Notes under the pieces: model-generated
Databases searched by the model: none
The model's input: only the letters and a program-made list of their open reading frames with translations
What the model was told of the DNA's origin: nothing
Shown: positions 53,301 to 62,449 of the stretch, piece after piece
How positions within the stretch are numbered: position 1 is the first letter of the stretch
Layout of the letters: every line of letters starts with the position of its first letter
Translations under genes and position numbers: made by a program
Assembly: GCA_014529385.2 (NCBI GenBank)
Contig: CM043966.1
Span: forward strand, 42,689,537 to 42,753,536
Reading direction: 5' to 3'
Length of the DNA stretch: 64,000 bases
Origin: Adiantum capillus-veneris
Lineage: Eukaryota > Streptophyta > Polypodiopsida > Polypodiales > Pteridaceae

Positions 53301-54542
53301 GCCCCTCATCTGGAACCCCATGGTTAGCACTCAGAGAGGCCACTTGGTTGGGAGTCAGCCTCATGTTTCTTGGTGTCCCATGGCAGCAGGTCCAGCGCGC
53401 TCTCTAGGTGACTGGCTAGCGTTCACAAGTTTGTCACAGGAGGTGCAGGCTATCCAGCTATAGGGCATGAGAGGGGTGCAGAGCATGTGTCAGGACATCT
53501 CAGAGTCAGTTCCAGCTGAGTGGCTCACGCCTCTCGAGCCAGTAGCACACCGATGGATGGGAGCCTTCACACGATTGGAGGTTCTCATTTCAGTCAGGGC
53601 TTGCTCAGAGACTGTCCCAGCCCTGTTCTTCGAGCTTCAGGGTGGGGGACAATTACAGCGAGTTGCAGTAGAGGCCCCGCAGGTAGCAGAGTGCTGTTTC
53701 CAGAGGATCCGAGTTGTGGGCATCTGTGGGAGAACTTGCGTCATCGACCCTGACCCAGCAGCTCTTGAGACAGGAAACTGGAGGCTATGGGCTTGGGAGT
53801 GCTGTCCACTGGCACGAGTACAATGGGATCCTGGTGAGTGGCTATGGAGGGACCCCTTCTCTTCTACACATCGCCCAGGAGTCCCTTTTTTCAGTACACT
53901 GTTCGGCTTGGACGTCATATACTTGCAGCACAAAGAGAGGCCCGCCCCGTTGCAGCACGTCATTGGCAGGAGGAGGGCCTCACAGTCGAGTTCTTGGTAG
54001 ATTTTTGGCAGAGGCTGTGGGACTCTAGACAGCAGAGGCATGTCACTTTGTTCCAGTGGTTGGTTGCACACAGAGCCACAGCAATAGGGAGCTGGCTTGT
54101 GCATAGTGGTCTCTCGGCCGCATGTGCAGCCTATGACCAGTTGGTGGAGAGTCAGCGTCACTGTCTTTGGGACTGTCCCTCAGCCCAGCAGGTGTGGCTA
54201 CGAGTTCTTCGGCTGATGCCTGCCCTCTCCACGGCTCGACAGTACACTTGGGGGGCAGTGGCTTGGTCCACCCTCACGGGCCCGGCACTTTAGTTTGAGT
54301 TATCTTCCACCAGCAGGATGATAGTGATGCAGGGGGGGCGACCTACTCTCCAACCTGCTACAGATCTTACTCCACAAGAGTGGTGCAATGAGAGAGAGGA
54401 GTGTTGGGAGCTCATCAGCAGCCTAGCTCTCTGGTTCATCTGGCGGGCTCGCTGTTTTTGCATCTTTGAGGCTCGCCCTGTGCCACCAGTAGAGACTGTT
54501 CGTGACTTTTGGCTAGAGCTGATCCATACTCTTAGAGGATAG
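50346..54542 (+). pseudogene. ORF2: LINE ORF2: endonuclease-reverse transcriptase-zf-RVT
   Basis: Starts ATG 50346 with MRIVSWNVHGLGG. Endonuclease motifs: LMLQEHHL, KIYAPN, GGDFNMLEDPSDR, RIDRFYTS, SDRAPV (usual SDH/SDA). RT: LPRGSCRGEDGLTPSFF, IYLIPKQGG, RQWRPITILNSAYKIL, ILLLDFEKAYDRVD, QGCPLAPFLFLFYAEAM and FADDSALYL with both Asp intact. The C-terminal zf-RVT module (54000-54230) has HRATAIGSWL and HCLWDCPSAQQVW. No RNase H follows. Disruptions: stops near 50513, 50746, 52208, 52350, 52520, 52863, 53460 and 54291, and shifts near 51200, 51640, 52215 and 53840. Confidence 0.93.
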
Positions 54543-54815
54543 TTTGAGGGACTATAGGGCAGCTCCCACCGCATGCGGGAGCGCCGCGAGGCTTTCCTTC
54601 GACTATGGCGCCCTAGGCCTTTCTACACCATTGTCCAGGGGATGCCCAGATGGCACTACTGTCCACTTGTGTGGCTCTTCCCTCCTCCCATCTCTTGATT
54701 TAGCCTCATTGTATATATGTTGTTTTTTCATTGGGAGAGTCTCCCCATCATGCTTGTTGTAGCCCTCTCCTGCAGAGGTGGATGTAGCCCTATGGGCAGT
54801 TTTCATTAACTAATA
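54543..54815 (+). other. LINE 3' untranslated region
   Basis: Contains two copies of TGTAGCCCT (near 54760 and 54784) and ends in TTTTCATTAACTAATAGAAG, comparable to plant L1 tails that finish with TTCATTAAT-type sequence. There is no poly(A). The exact end is uncertain by a few tens of bases. Confidence 0.5.
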
Positions 54816-54829
54816 GAAGGATCTTAACT

Positions 54830-55710
54830 ACATCGAGGTTGTTAAGATTTTGTTGGAGGATGTTGTTTCTTTGCATTTGTTGCCACTTGTGGAATTGCTG
54901 GCTTGGGTATCCATATTTACATAGGGTTGTTGGCTTGGGTATCCATATATGCATAGGGTTATTGGCCATGATTGACTTCTTCACCCATACATGCCTTGTG
55001 GTTTGTCCATTGAAGTGTTGTATAGGTGTAGGTGGAATCATTGGCTGCTGCAGCTCCATGACAATAGGCTTTGGACTTCCACATGTGATCACTTTGTGCC
55101 AATGGAGTGACATAAGATGTTTCATTAAGTTGGAACTTTAAAGTATCCTCTTGTCAATGTGGAAGTGCTTTGTAAGTTTGCCTCCGAGGAACACCTAGGA
55201 CAAGTGCTTTGTTAAGAACTGTGTCTGCCATGACATGAAATTGTTGTGGGCCTTGATGGCGTCGATATTGATTGATAGGTTGGCTTGACCTAAGCTGATC
55301 ATCTTTACTCAAGTTGTAACTTTGAGCTCTATTTGATTTGTTGTTAATGGTGCATCTTTCATGTAGAGTACTTACTGGCATTCGCTTGAGCTCCAATATC
55401 CACGAGTGCTCAGTCTCGATCAATTTGGAAGCTATATATTGATGTGTACATCCATGCCTCTAAAAGAAAATTTTACTATGTCTGAATTCCATCAATTTGA
55501 GGAGGTGTTGGTGCGGGTTGTGGTAGAATTTGTACATTGTTCTGGTGTTCCTTGCGCTTTAAAATTTGCAACTTAGCTTCCTCCTGGGCCTGTGCTTGAT
55601 TAGCTTGGTCTTGCTTCTTCCTTCCAACTGCTTTGTGGATCTTCTCCAACATTTTTGTCGTTAGTGGTAGATGTTACTTCTTCAACATGCATCCACTAAT
55701 CTAGTTGGGC
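54830..55710 (-). pseudogene. Second retropepsin (PR2) and W-x-P-K region of element E
   Basis: From 55710 down: SGCMLKKYHLPLT (integrase tail), a charged helix (AQAQEEAKLQILKRKEHQ), then near 55410-55380 ALVDIGAQANAS, the aspartic active site D-I-G-A, and near 55190-55150 KALVLGVPRRQTYKAL, the ILG-x-PW motif with W to R. Downstream HVWVKK, MHIWIPKP and a second IWIPKP give the repeat motif. A 32-bp direct repeat encodes it at 54901-54964 (CTTGGGTATCCATAT twice). Several stops. It confirms the integrase-protease arrangement of element D. Confidence 0.72.
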
Positions 55711-56572
55711 ATCTCTTCTCCCTCTAATGTCACAAGATGGTGGCTCCACTTGATGATATGTCGTGAATCATGAATGGGCTTTTTTTTTTGCTTTTTTAAT
55801 TTCTTGGAGTGTTGTTTTAATGTGTAGACTAATACATACTCGCCCTTTTAAACTCCTTGTTGGTTATATGTTTCTTGTGAAACTCTTTCATGTGTCTTTT
55901 TGGACATCGATACCTATGACAGCTTGTAAGCATGTCTCATCTACTCGTTCGAGAACATGTAGCCTTTTTGATAGCTCATGGCATGTCCACTCTATGTCCT
56001 TGGCTACTTGAAGTGTGGGAATTAAGAAATTTGTGGACAATATAGCATTAAGTCCAAACATTAAGTTGAAAAGTGTCATTCCAATTGATGTTTTGTAAGC
56101 TACTCGGTATGCCCATAAAGCTGATTGTAGCTTTTGGTCCCAATCCGCTCTTAACTTGTTCCCTATCCTTGTGAGCACCGTACATAGGATTTTGTTTGTT
56201 CTCTCCACTTATCCATTATCGTGAGGGCGGTAAGGTGCCAATTTACAATGAATTACCATGAACTTCTCTAGCAAGAATTCAATCATTTCATTTAGGAATT
56301 GAGCTCCTTTGTCACTAACTATCTCAATCGGTAGCCCATATCTTGTAAATACATTTTCATAGAAGAATTACGCTATTGTTTCTCACAATGTTCTTATATG
56401 TAGCTTTTGTTTCAATCCATTTGGTTAGATAGTTTGTGTCCACTATGATATATTGAGCATGTGTACAATATGCGGGGGGTACTATTGGCCCTACAAAATT
56501 GATGTCCCACTTGGCAAATGCTCTTGTTCCCATCAACGATCATAAACGAATTACATCTCTCCACATAGGTAA
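55711..56572 (-). pseudogene. Integrase core and C-terminus of element E
   Basis: AFAKWDINFVGPIVPPAYCT (about 56525-56465) contains the first core Asp, followed by YLTKWIETKATYKN. The 55888-56208 frame reads QSALWAYRVAYKTSIGMTLF, MFGLNAILSTNFLIPTLQ and WTCHELSKRLHVLERVD. It aligns with D at 29.2-29.95 kb. Stops and shifts between 56209 and 56400 destroy the second Asp/Glu part. Confidence 0.8.
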
Positions 56573-58132
56573 CGTCATAAAATCTAATATCTAACCAACC
56601 CAAATTATTTTCTCATATTAAACTGACCATGTAATGTGGGAGAATAAACGAGAACAAGGGTTAGAATATAGACGTGTACTTATGGATGTATCTCAAACGA
56701 GACCAAGGTTAAAGGGGTCCAAATGAGAGATGGCTGTCAAAGAGTAAGGCTAGCTAATGGAGCTTAAAGACCTTAGGGTTAGCTTCATTAAAGACCTCCA
56801 AAGGTTAATGTTAAAAGTTCTTTGACCTTAGGCAATCTAGGGTTGTGCTTGAGGTGGGAACCCGTCCCAAGCTTGAGGTGCTTGTAGTGCTTGCTGACTA
56901 AGGTGCTTGAGGCGCTTAATGACTGAGGTGCTAAGGTGCTCCATGACTAAGGTGCTTAAGGGGTTCAAGGTGTTCCCAAAAGTAACAAGATCCCTACTCA
57001 ATGGGGGGCAAGCCCTCATTGAAGGAGCTAGAGAGAGAACACACACACACTCACACAAGTCAAGTCTTGTCTAATGAAGCAACAGGGACACATGTCAAGT
57101 TCATCTCCATGTTGCCCTCATAAGGTGCCTAAAGCCTATTGGTTGGCCTCTCAAGGGGTCCAATGATAATTTAGCTAATTTAATTCATTGTGTATGCATT
57201 TATCAAGTCCTCTCTCTCAAAGGGAAAAGGGGGACACTTATCCCAAGGATAGCATTTATCAAGTCCTCTCTCTCAAAGGGAAAAGGGGGACACTTGTCCC
57301 AAGGCTAGCATGGTTACTTGATATGCAGTCTGCATGTGATTGCCTAGGCTTGAAGGGGTCCAATGAGCTTCCACCATGAGCTAGAAGAGGGGGTCGACCC
57401 AAACAAGGAGAGGGCCTGCTTGCAAGGTATAATCTCCCACACACACACACACTCATTGTGTGAGGTGCAAAGTACAGGAGCTCCATCTCCTTCTCCAAGC
57501 TTGTTGAGAAGTTGAGAGCCTACACCAACACTCTTGGCTATGGAATGCAAATCCAACCAAGAGCCATGCTCCAATGCTTAATCTTGCCATCTTCTTCATC
57601 ATTAGTATGCTATTATGCTATGCTATGCAAGAAGAGTGATGATAAGTGAGGAACTATCTCTTTCTCGTATGTTACTTCTTCTTCCTCTTCCCTACCCTCA
57701 TTCCCCGCTAGCTCTCTCCACCTTTGAAGGTGTTTGAGGCCTTGGGATTGAGGCCGGGGATGGTTAATGCTTTTATAAAGTTTATGTTATCCTCATGATG
57801 CATGAAGCTTTCCATCTTCATTGCATCACCTAGGTCATAAAGAACACAAATATTGTATTGTACCACGTCTCTCTGTACGGGAGAATATATAACACAAAAG
57901 CCTATTGGAGGGGGGACCGGCTTCACATAATTCCGGTCCTCAATTGTTGTCATGATCTCTAATTCTCTCAGTTGTAAAAGTATTGTTCATGCCAAGTTAA
58001 TTAAGTATTATTGGTATGTTGCTCCCGCTAATTAAGTTCAGTCTCTATGTTCTCAAAGTAGTCACATAAAAATGCTCACTCTAGTTCTCTTAATTCTGCT
58101 ATTCTCAAAGTTCATAGGCCATTTTCATTACA
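56573..58132 (+). repeat. 5' LTR of a chromovirus (element B family), 1,560 bp
   Basis: Starts CGTCATAAAATC (first base T to C relative to the element B LTR) and ends ATTACA one base before a primer site. The first ~1,070 bp align inverted with 4870-5995, and the last 450 bp align with 18196-18651. Contains AC/GT runs and the AAGGTGCTTGAGG-type minisatellite. A 57-bp segment with TCCTCTCTCTCAAAGGG is duplicated at about 57210-57300. Inserted in element E integrase. Confidence 0.85.
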
Positions 58133-58133
58133 T

Positions 58134-58145
58134 TGGTATTAGAGC
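58134..58145 (+). promoter_or_regulatory. Primer binding site (initiator tRNA-Met type)
   Basis: TGGTATTAGAGC follows the LTR end after one base. The standard plant tRNA-iMet site is TGGTATCAGAGC, so 11 of 12 match. Position and match make the LTR at its left a 5' LTR. Confidence 0.88.
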
Positions 58146-58538
58146 TATTGGTTTCTCTTTTCTTGCTTAAGAAGAGAGGTCATTAAGTTGTCCATGAAAG
58201 GTTGGGCATGTTCATTGCAATAGGGTAAGTGGGACAAGGATCTATTATCTTGGTTGAGAAGGACTTAGTTTGAGGTACGCCGTTGGGAACTATAGTCTTA
58301 ATAATGGAGTCTCTCGAGGCTTGCCTTTTGCTTAACCATTATTGATCTACGAGCAAGCTCAGCAGGAACCATAATCAACGAGCAATGTTAGACTCTCTCC
58401 GCTAGTCTTTGCAATCAATAGACTCTAAACAACGGGTGTGGCTACTTGACGACTAATTTTCTAAGATAAAGAAGAGTAGCAACTAAGGTTTTTGAGGGTA
58501 CCAAAGCACAAAGTAATCTTTACATAAGTTTAATTAGT
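58146..58538 (+). other. Leader of the + strand chromovirus
   Basis: About 390 bp of untranslated sequence between primer site and gag. No palindromes of the kind seen in elements C and D, and no recognisable motif. Confidence 0.5.
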
Positions 58539-59603
58539 ATGGTTAACAATAAACAAGAGAGTAGAATGAACATTGATAACTTTAATCTTGCACATGAAGG
58601 TGCTAATGATGATGCCCCCATGTTTATTAATTACCTTGTTACTAGGTTGCAGCAAGTTATGGGCAAGCCTGCTTTGCAAGCCAAAGTTACTCAACGTCTT
58701 TGTGCTTATGGGATTTCCTTTTCTCTCCAAGAGGAGAGAGAGCTTAGGAGGCCTCTTAATGAGACTCCCAAAAGAAGGATCTCTCCTATAAGAGAGGAGG
58801 AATCTAATAAACAAGAAAGAAGAAAATCCCTAAGTTCCTTTGAATATGTGGCTCCACGAAGACAACGGTCTGGATGGTCACCAACTCTTCCCAAGAGGAA
58901 ATGGTCAACCCATAGTCCTTCTCCTTGTCACTCCGAAAGGGAAAGAGAAAACAAAGGAAGAAAAATGCAAGAAAGAGGTCACCCTCTTCTCCTTCGTCTT
59001 CACCTTCCTCTTCTTACGATGAAAGGAGCGGATATTCTCCTAGAGAATACAAGTGGAGAGGACATCCAAATCCTACCTTGCGTGGAGAAGGTCCCAAAAA
59101 CTAAAGAAATTCAAAGAGGGAGGAAAGAGTATCTCTTTTCTCACCTATGATGGCACCTTTGGTGGCACCGACAAAATATTGGCCTTCATCCAGCAGTTTG
59201 ATGCGGCCTTTGGAGACGAGGGCTTTACAGAGTCCTCCAAGCTATGCCATGGAGCTATGCACTCTCAAAAATCTGCTCGTCAATGGTGGGCTAGCATTCA
59301 TGGCAATGGTGAAGCCCAAAGACATGGAAAATTCTACGAGTTTCCATCATGAAGCAATTCCTTGCAAGTGATGGAAAGGACAACGTGCTTACCAAATGGC
59401 AAAGTTTGAAGCTGCTCTCCAAAGAGTCTATCGACAAATATGTGGACATGTTTTGGGCTTTACATCTCAAATCTATTGTCTTTCAAAAGATAGACTTCCC
59501 CGAGAAAAAGCAACAATTCTGTTTGGGATTACTTGAAGAAAGGGCCGAGTACGTCAACTTTCAACGGCTTGGTTCTATCACACCAAAGTGGAGAACTCTC
59601 TGA
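58539..59603 (+). pseudogene. gag: Gag of the + strand chromovirus
   Basis: Begins ATG 58539 (MVNNKQESRMNIDNFN). A basic Ser/Arg-rich middle (RRQRSGWSPTLPKRKW) follows, then, after frameshifts, GKSISFLTYDGTFGGTDK and MKQFLASDGKDNVL (59349-59603), ESIDKYVDMFWALHLKS, QFCLGLLEERAEYV. It aligns with element B gag from 10565 down. It breaks off at about 59590, before any zinc knuckle, where a gag of another family takes over. Confidence 0.82.
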
Positions 59604-60075
59604 GTTGGTGGGAAATCAAACAAGCGATGAAGGAAAGATACTTACCTCCTGCCCATGAAGCAATAAAGATGAATGAGTTCTTTAGCTACAATACAGTTTA
59701 TCCTTGGAAGAGTACTACTCAAAGTTTGTAAGACTTAGACATTACGCACCATCAATGACCATAGAGTAGCAGGTAGCTTGCTTTTGCCAAGATTTAAGAG
59801 AACCAATTAGCTCGCGATTGGAAGCCCTGAAGCCTATCACTGTACAAGATGCTTTACTACGAGCTAAACCTTTGATGAAGGAACAAGGGATTACAAGAAG
59901 AACTGAACAGAATCAAAGGTTCAACGATAGACAACCACAAAGAGCTTATGCCGCTAATACGCAAGATTCTCGACGCTTGAATATTCGATGCTTTGAATGT
60001 GGAGAGTTGGGACATTATCAGAACACTTGTCCACAACTGACTAATGGAGCAGCAGTAGCAAGTGAAGCAGACTAA
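59604..60075 (+). pseudogene. gag: Gag C-terminus with intact zinc knuckle, different gypsy family
   Basis: In the frame ending at 60075: LEEYYSKFVRLRHYAPSMT, a TAG, then QVACFCQDLREPISSRLEAL and CFECGELGHYQNTC (C-x2-C-x4-H-x4-C, all ligands present). The beginning reads WWEIKQAMKERYLPPAHEAI in another frame. No protease or pol follows: the 3' untranslated end and LTR come 100 bp later, so this element lost its whole pol. Confidence 0.8.
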
Positions 60076-60165
60076 ACACATCACCCTTTTTGACATAATG
60101 ATGGTTGCTAGTAATTAAAGTAGGAGTATCCTCACTTTTCCTCGAGATGAGGACATCTCGAATCC

Positions 60166-60180
60166 CTAAGTTGGGGAGAT
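60166..60180 (+). promoter_or_regulatory. Polypurine tract before a 3' LTR
   Basis: CTAAGTTGGGGAGAT precedes TGTAATGTACCC. The upstream words CGAGATGAGGACATCTCG and the tract-LTR join match the typical 3' end of plant chromoviruses (GAGGAC..., GGGGAGA/TGTAAT). The tract is purine-rich but interrupted. Confidence 0.65.
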
Positions 60181-60836
60181 TGTAATGTACCCAACATTTT
60201 TTAATAAATGTATTTCATTTACTTTGCAAATATTTGAGGTTTGCATTTTATTAAGTCAAAGAGCATTTTAATGAATTGATCGGATCAAAAATCGAACTTT
60301 AGAACTCTTAATTATGACCCTTATTCACTTGAAAACAATAAGGTTGATGGGAAACTTAAGCCTCAAGATTGTATTTAGAGATAAGAGTTGACTCTTGGGA
60401 AAGAAGGAGCAATTTTAGGAAAGGAGGAGTATGTTTAGGAAAGAAAGAGGAGGGAGTTAAGTTTAGAGTTCTTGTTTTGGAAGCCAAGCTTCTTCTAAAA
60501 TTGGAAAACTGAAATCGTGCATCAAATTCCGTGTCCATAAAAAAAAACTCTTTTTTTTTTGGAGCAGCGAATGTACGCGAACTTATCCCTCTATTCTTAG
60601 CTGACCTTGAGAGCCTATTAAAGACCCCTCTTCCCTCACTTTGAAGCGACAGACACACTCTCAGAAGCGGAAGCTCTCTTGCCTTGACGTCGGAGTTATC
60701 TTCTCTCCCTTAACCTCTCTCCCTCGAGCTCTTACCTTCAAGCGATCTCCATCTCCAAGTCTTTCTCTACCATCATGTGTTGCCCTTGGAATTCTGGAGT
60801 TCTCTTCTCTCTTTCCCTCTTCTCTACATCGATACA

Positions 60837-60995
60837 ATGGACCCGAAGCGAGTTACTCGAAGCTCGAAGGACGCTCATGTCCCTCCACCTCCAAGGAAGG
60901 TGCAAAAGAAGATATCATCTACTCCAAACGTTGCTGAGCGGATGTATTGGTCACGGAAGAAGTCGAAGCCGTCCAACCTCAAACACGGGAGGTAA
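60837..60995 (+). CDS. Small basic ORF inside the LTR (52 codons)
   Basis: From ATG 60837: DPKRVTRSSKDAHVPPPPRK then basic text ending KSKPSNLKHGR and TAA. About 30 percent of residues are Lys, Arg or His. It lies ~220 bp downstream of the TATA-like word, in the predicted transcript leader. It could be a leader ORF of the element, the 5' end of a captured gene, or chance. No known domain. Confidence 0.3.
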   Translation: MDPKRVTRSSKDAHVPPPPRKVQKKISSTPNVAERMYWSRKKSKPSNLKHGR

Positions 60996-61373
60996 TCGAA
61001 CATATCATTGATCCGATGAGACAAATTTATAATTCTGCATTGTTATTCATGTTGACTTGGGAAGCTAAGCATAGGGAACCCCTTAAACTGTCCAAGAAAC
61101 ATTAATCGATCACAAAAAACAAGCATATGTTTTCATAGATTAGTGAAAGAATTGTTTGATAAATTGTCACTGTTTGTTGAATTGTTATTGCTTAACAAAT
61201 TGTTATTGTTTGATAAGTGGATTCTGATTGATATGAAGAATTGGTTGAACATGTTTGAAGAATCATTTAAAGAGAAGATTTGTTGAAAGAATATCTTTTG
61301 TTCCTCTTGGGTAGCGAGATGATTCCGCGGTTAGGGAGATTAAGTTGAGGTTATCGGCTCTCTTTTGTTCCTC

Positions 61374-61487
61374 GTGGTTAGCGGGATGCCTGGCGGTTAT
61401 CAAGATGCCTTGTGGGTAGCGGGATGCCTGGCGGTTAGCAAGATGCTTTGTGATTAGCGGGATGCCTCGCAGTTAGCGAGATGGAAA
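61374..61487. repeat. 38-bp tandem minisatellite
   Basis: Units start GTGGTTAGCGGGATGCCTGG at 61374, GTGGGTAGCGGGATGCCTGG at 61412 and GTGATTAGCGGGATGCCTCG at 61450, an exact 38-bp period. Related GGTTAGCGA words continue on both sides (61310-61570). Confidence 0.9.
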
Positions 61488-62239
61488 GGTTGCATAATTC
61501 ACGGTTAGCGAATAAATCCTTTGCAAAGGCTTTGTTGGTTAAATAGAGGAAGTCCGCGGGTAGCGGCAAACTCATAAGAAATTGAAAAACTTGTTTTTGT
61601 TGAATAATAGGGATGTCTTCATTAGGCCTTGTTTGAATTGTTTGGTATTGTTTGAAGGGCTGTATAAACAAACGTGTGTTTGGAATTAATTAAGGAACAC
61701 TGTTTGTAGCGTGCTAAAAAGTGTGAGTGTGGGGTGGAAAGTGGGGGCTGGCTCAAGTTGCCAGTCAAGGATAGGTGGTCTCGATTAGTCAAGAAACTCT
61801 CCACTCCCTCTTATTAAGAGAAGTGAAACTAGAGACTTATTGTGCCAAGAGTCAAGATGGCCCAAATCTACGTGACACAAGATTACTATTTAGTTTAGAC
61901 TAAGTTTCATTTCATATTTATGGTTTATGGATGGCGGCCGTGCCTCTTAAACGTGGGGAAAAGGCGTTGCTTATGGATTCTAAATATGTCAATGGGATTT
62001 TATCTTTATGTTAGGAAATATCTTTATTAGAATCCTAGATTTATCGACCTGGCTTGTGGCGTATGACCCTTATAACCACGTAAACAATGGATAGTGGACT
62101 TCCTCTCTTCTGTTGCTCGTATCTCTACTTTGTGGAAACAGAGTAGGGTGTCGTCAATGGAAAATGAGAATAAAGGAAGGCCATCTATCAAGTTTCCCCA
62201 ATCTTTTTCGGGGTTGGGGACCTCACAATATGTCAATCT

Positions 62240-62400
62240 CACTCAAGCAGGTAATTGTGGCTACTATAAGAGATAACTATCCCCTACCAATTACTAATCA
62301 TGTGATAGAGTGGTTGCAGGCAAGGAACCTTATAGCTTTATTGATATCTTTTCAGGTTACAATCAGCTTTCTATCAAGCCAGAGGATCCACCTTTGAGTC
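62240..62400 (+). pseudogene. Reverse transcriptase fragment (element D family), + strand
   Basis: ATIRDNYPLPITNHVIEWLQ in one frame and then, after a shift, AGKEPYSFIDIFSGYNQLSI and KPEDP. Element D has ANIRDNFTLSITEHVLERVA, GKEAYIFLDGFSRYSQI and DPKDQ at the same place, so about 50 residues of RT motif 2-3 are present. No flanking RT sequence. Just to the right, gag-type sequence of the same family runs on the opposite strand. Confidence 0.75.
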
Positions 62401-62449
62401 TTTGTTTCTCAACTTCAAGATGTGGATATGTTAGACACCTCTACTCCAA

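Larger units (their letters stand above)
48060..54815 (+). mobile_element. L1-like LINE (non-LTR retrotransposon), GC-rich, two overlapping ORFs
   Basis: The segment has a C-rich 5' region, ORF1 with a DUF4283-like RNA-binding domain and zinc knuckle, and ORF2 with apurinic endonuclease, RT and zf-RVT, then a short 3' region. It is inserted in element E: D-family sequence lies on both sides (47.4-48.05 and 54.82 onward). GC content is visibly higher than in the surroundings. Both limits are approximate. I could not identify a target-site duplication or poly(A) tail. ORF2 carries about a dozen disruptions, many of them TAG codons. Confidence 0.93.
54820..56572 (-). mobile_element. Element E: fragment of the element D family (PR2, integrase), split by the LINE
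   Basis: Minus-strand order is integrase core, integrase C-terminus, second retropepsin, W-x-P-K motifs, the same as element D 28.3-30.0 kb. Its distal side continues beyond the LINE at 47.4-48.05 kb. At 56573 it is cut by an LTR of the element B family. It is independent of D (many substitutions), so it is a useful comparison copy. Confidence 0.85.
60181..62000 (+). repeat. 3' LTR of the second + strand family (right end approximate)
   Basis: Starts TGTAATGTACCCAACATTTT. A TATA-like TATTAAAGACCCC at about 60617 is followed by a pyrimidine-rich leader (CTCTCTCCC blocks, 60700-60830) and a small ORF. A 38-bp minisatellite follows at 61.37 kb. I cannot see the closing CA with a duplication. 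The plant-LTR character fades between 61.9 and 62.1 kb. Confidence 0.6.

Noticed and set aside
53637-54161. 174-codon minus-strand frame opposite the LINE
   Set aside because: It is a shadow of GC-rich ORF2. The + strand carries the zf-RVT and RT motifs.
56549-56572. A second polypurine tract before the LTR at 56573 (text AGGTAA shared with element B)
   Set aside because: The upstream sequence is element E integrase, and a 5' LTR is followed by a primer site at 58134. The six shared bases are too few to claim a tract.
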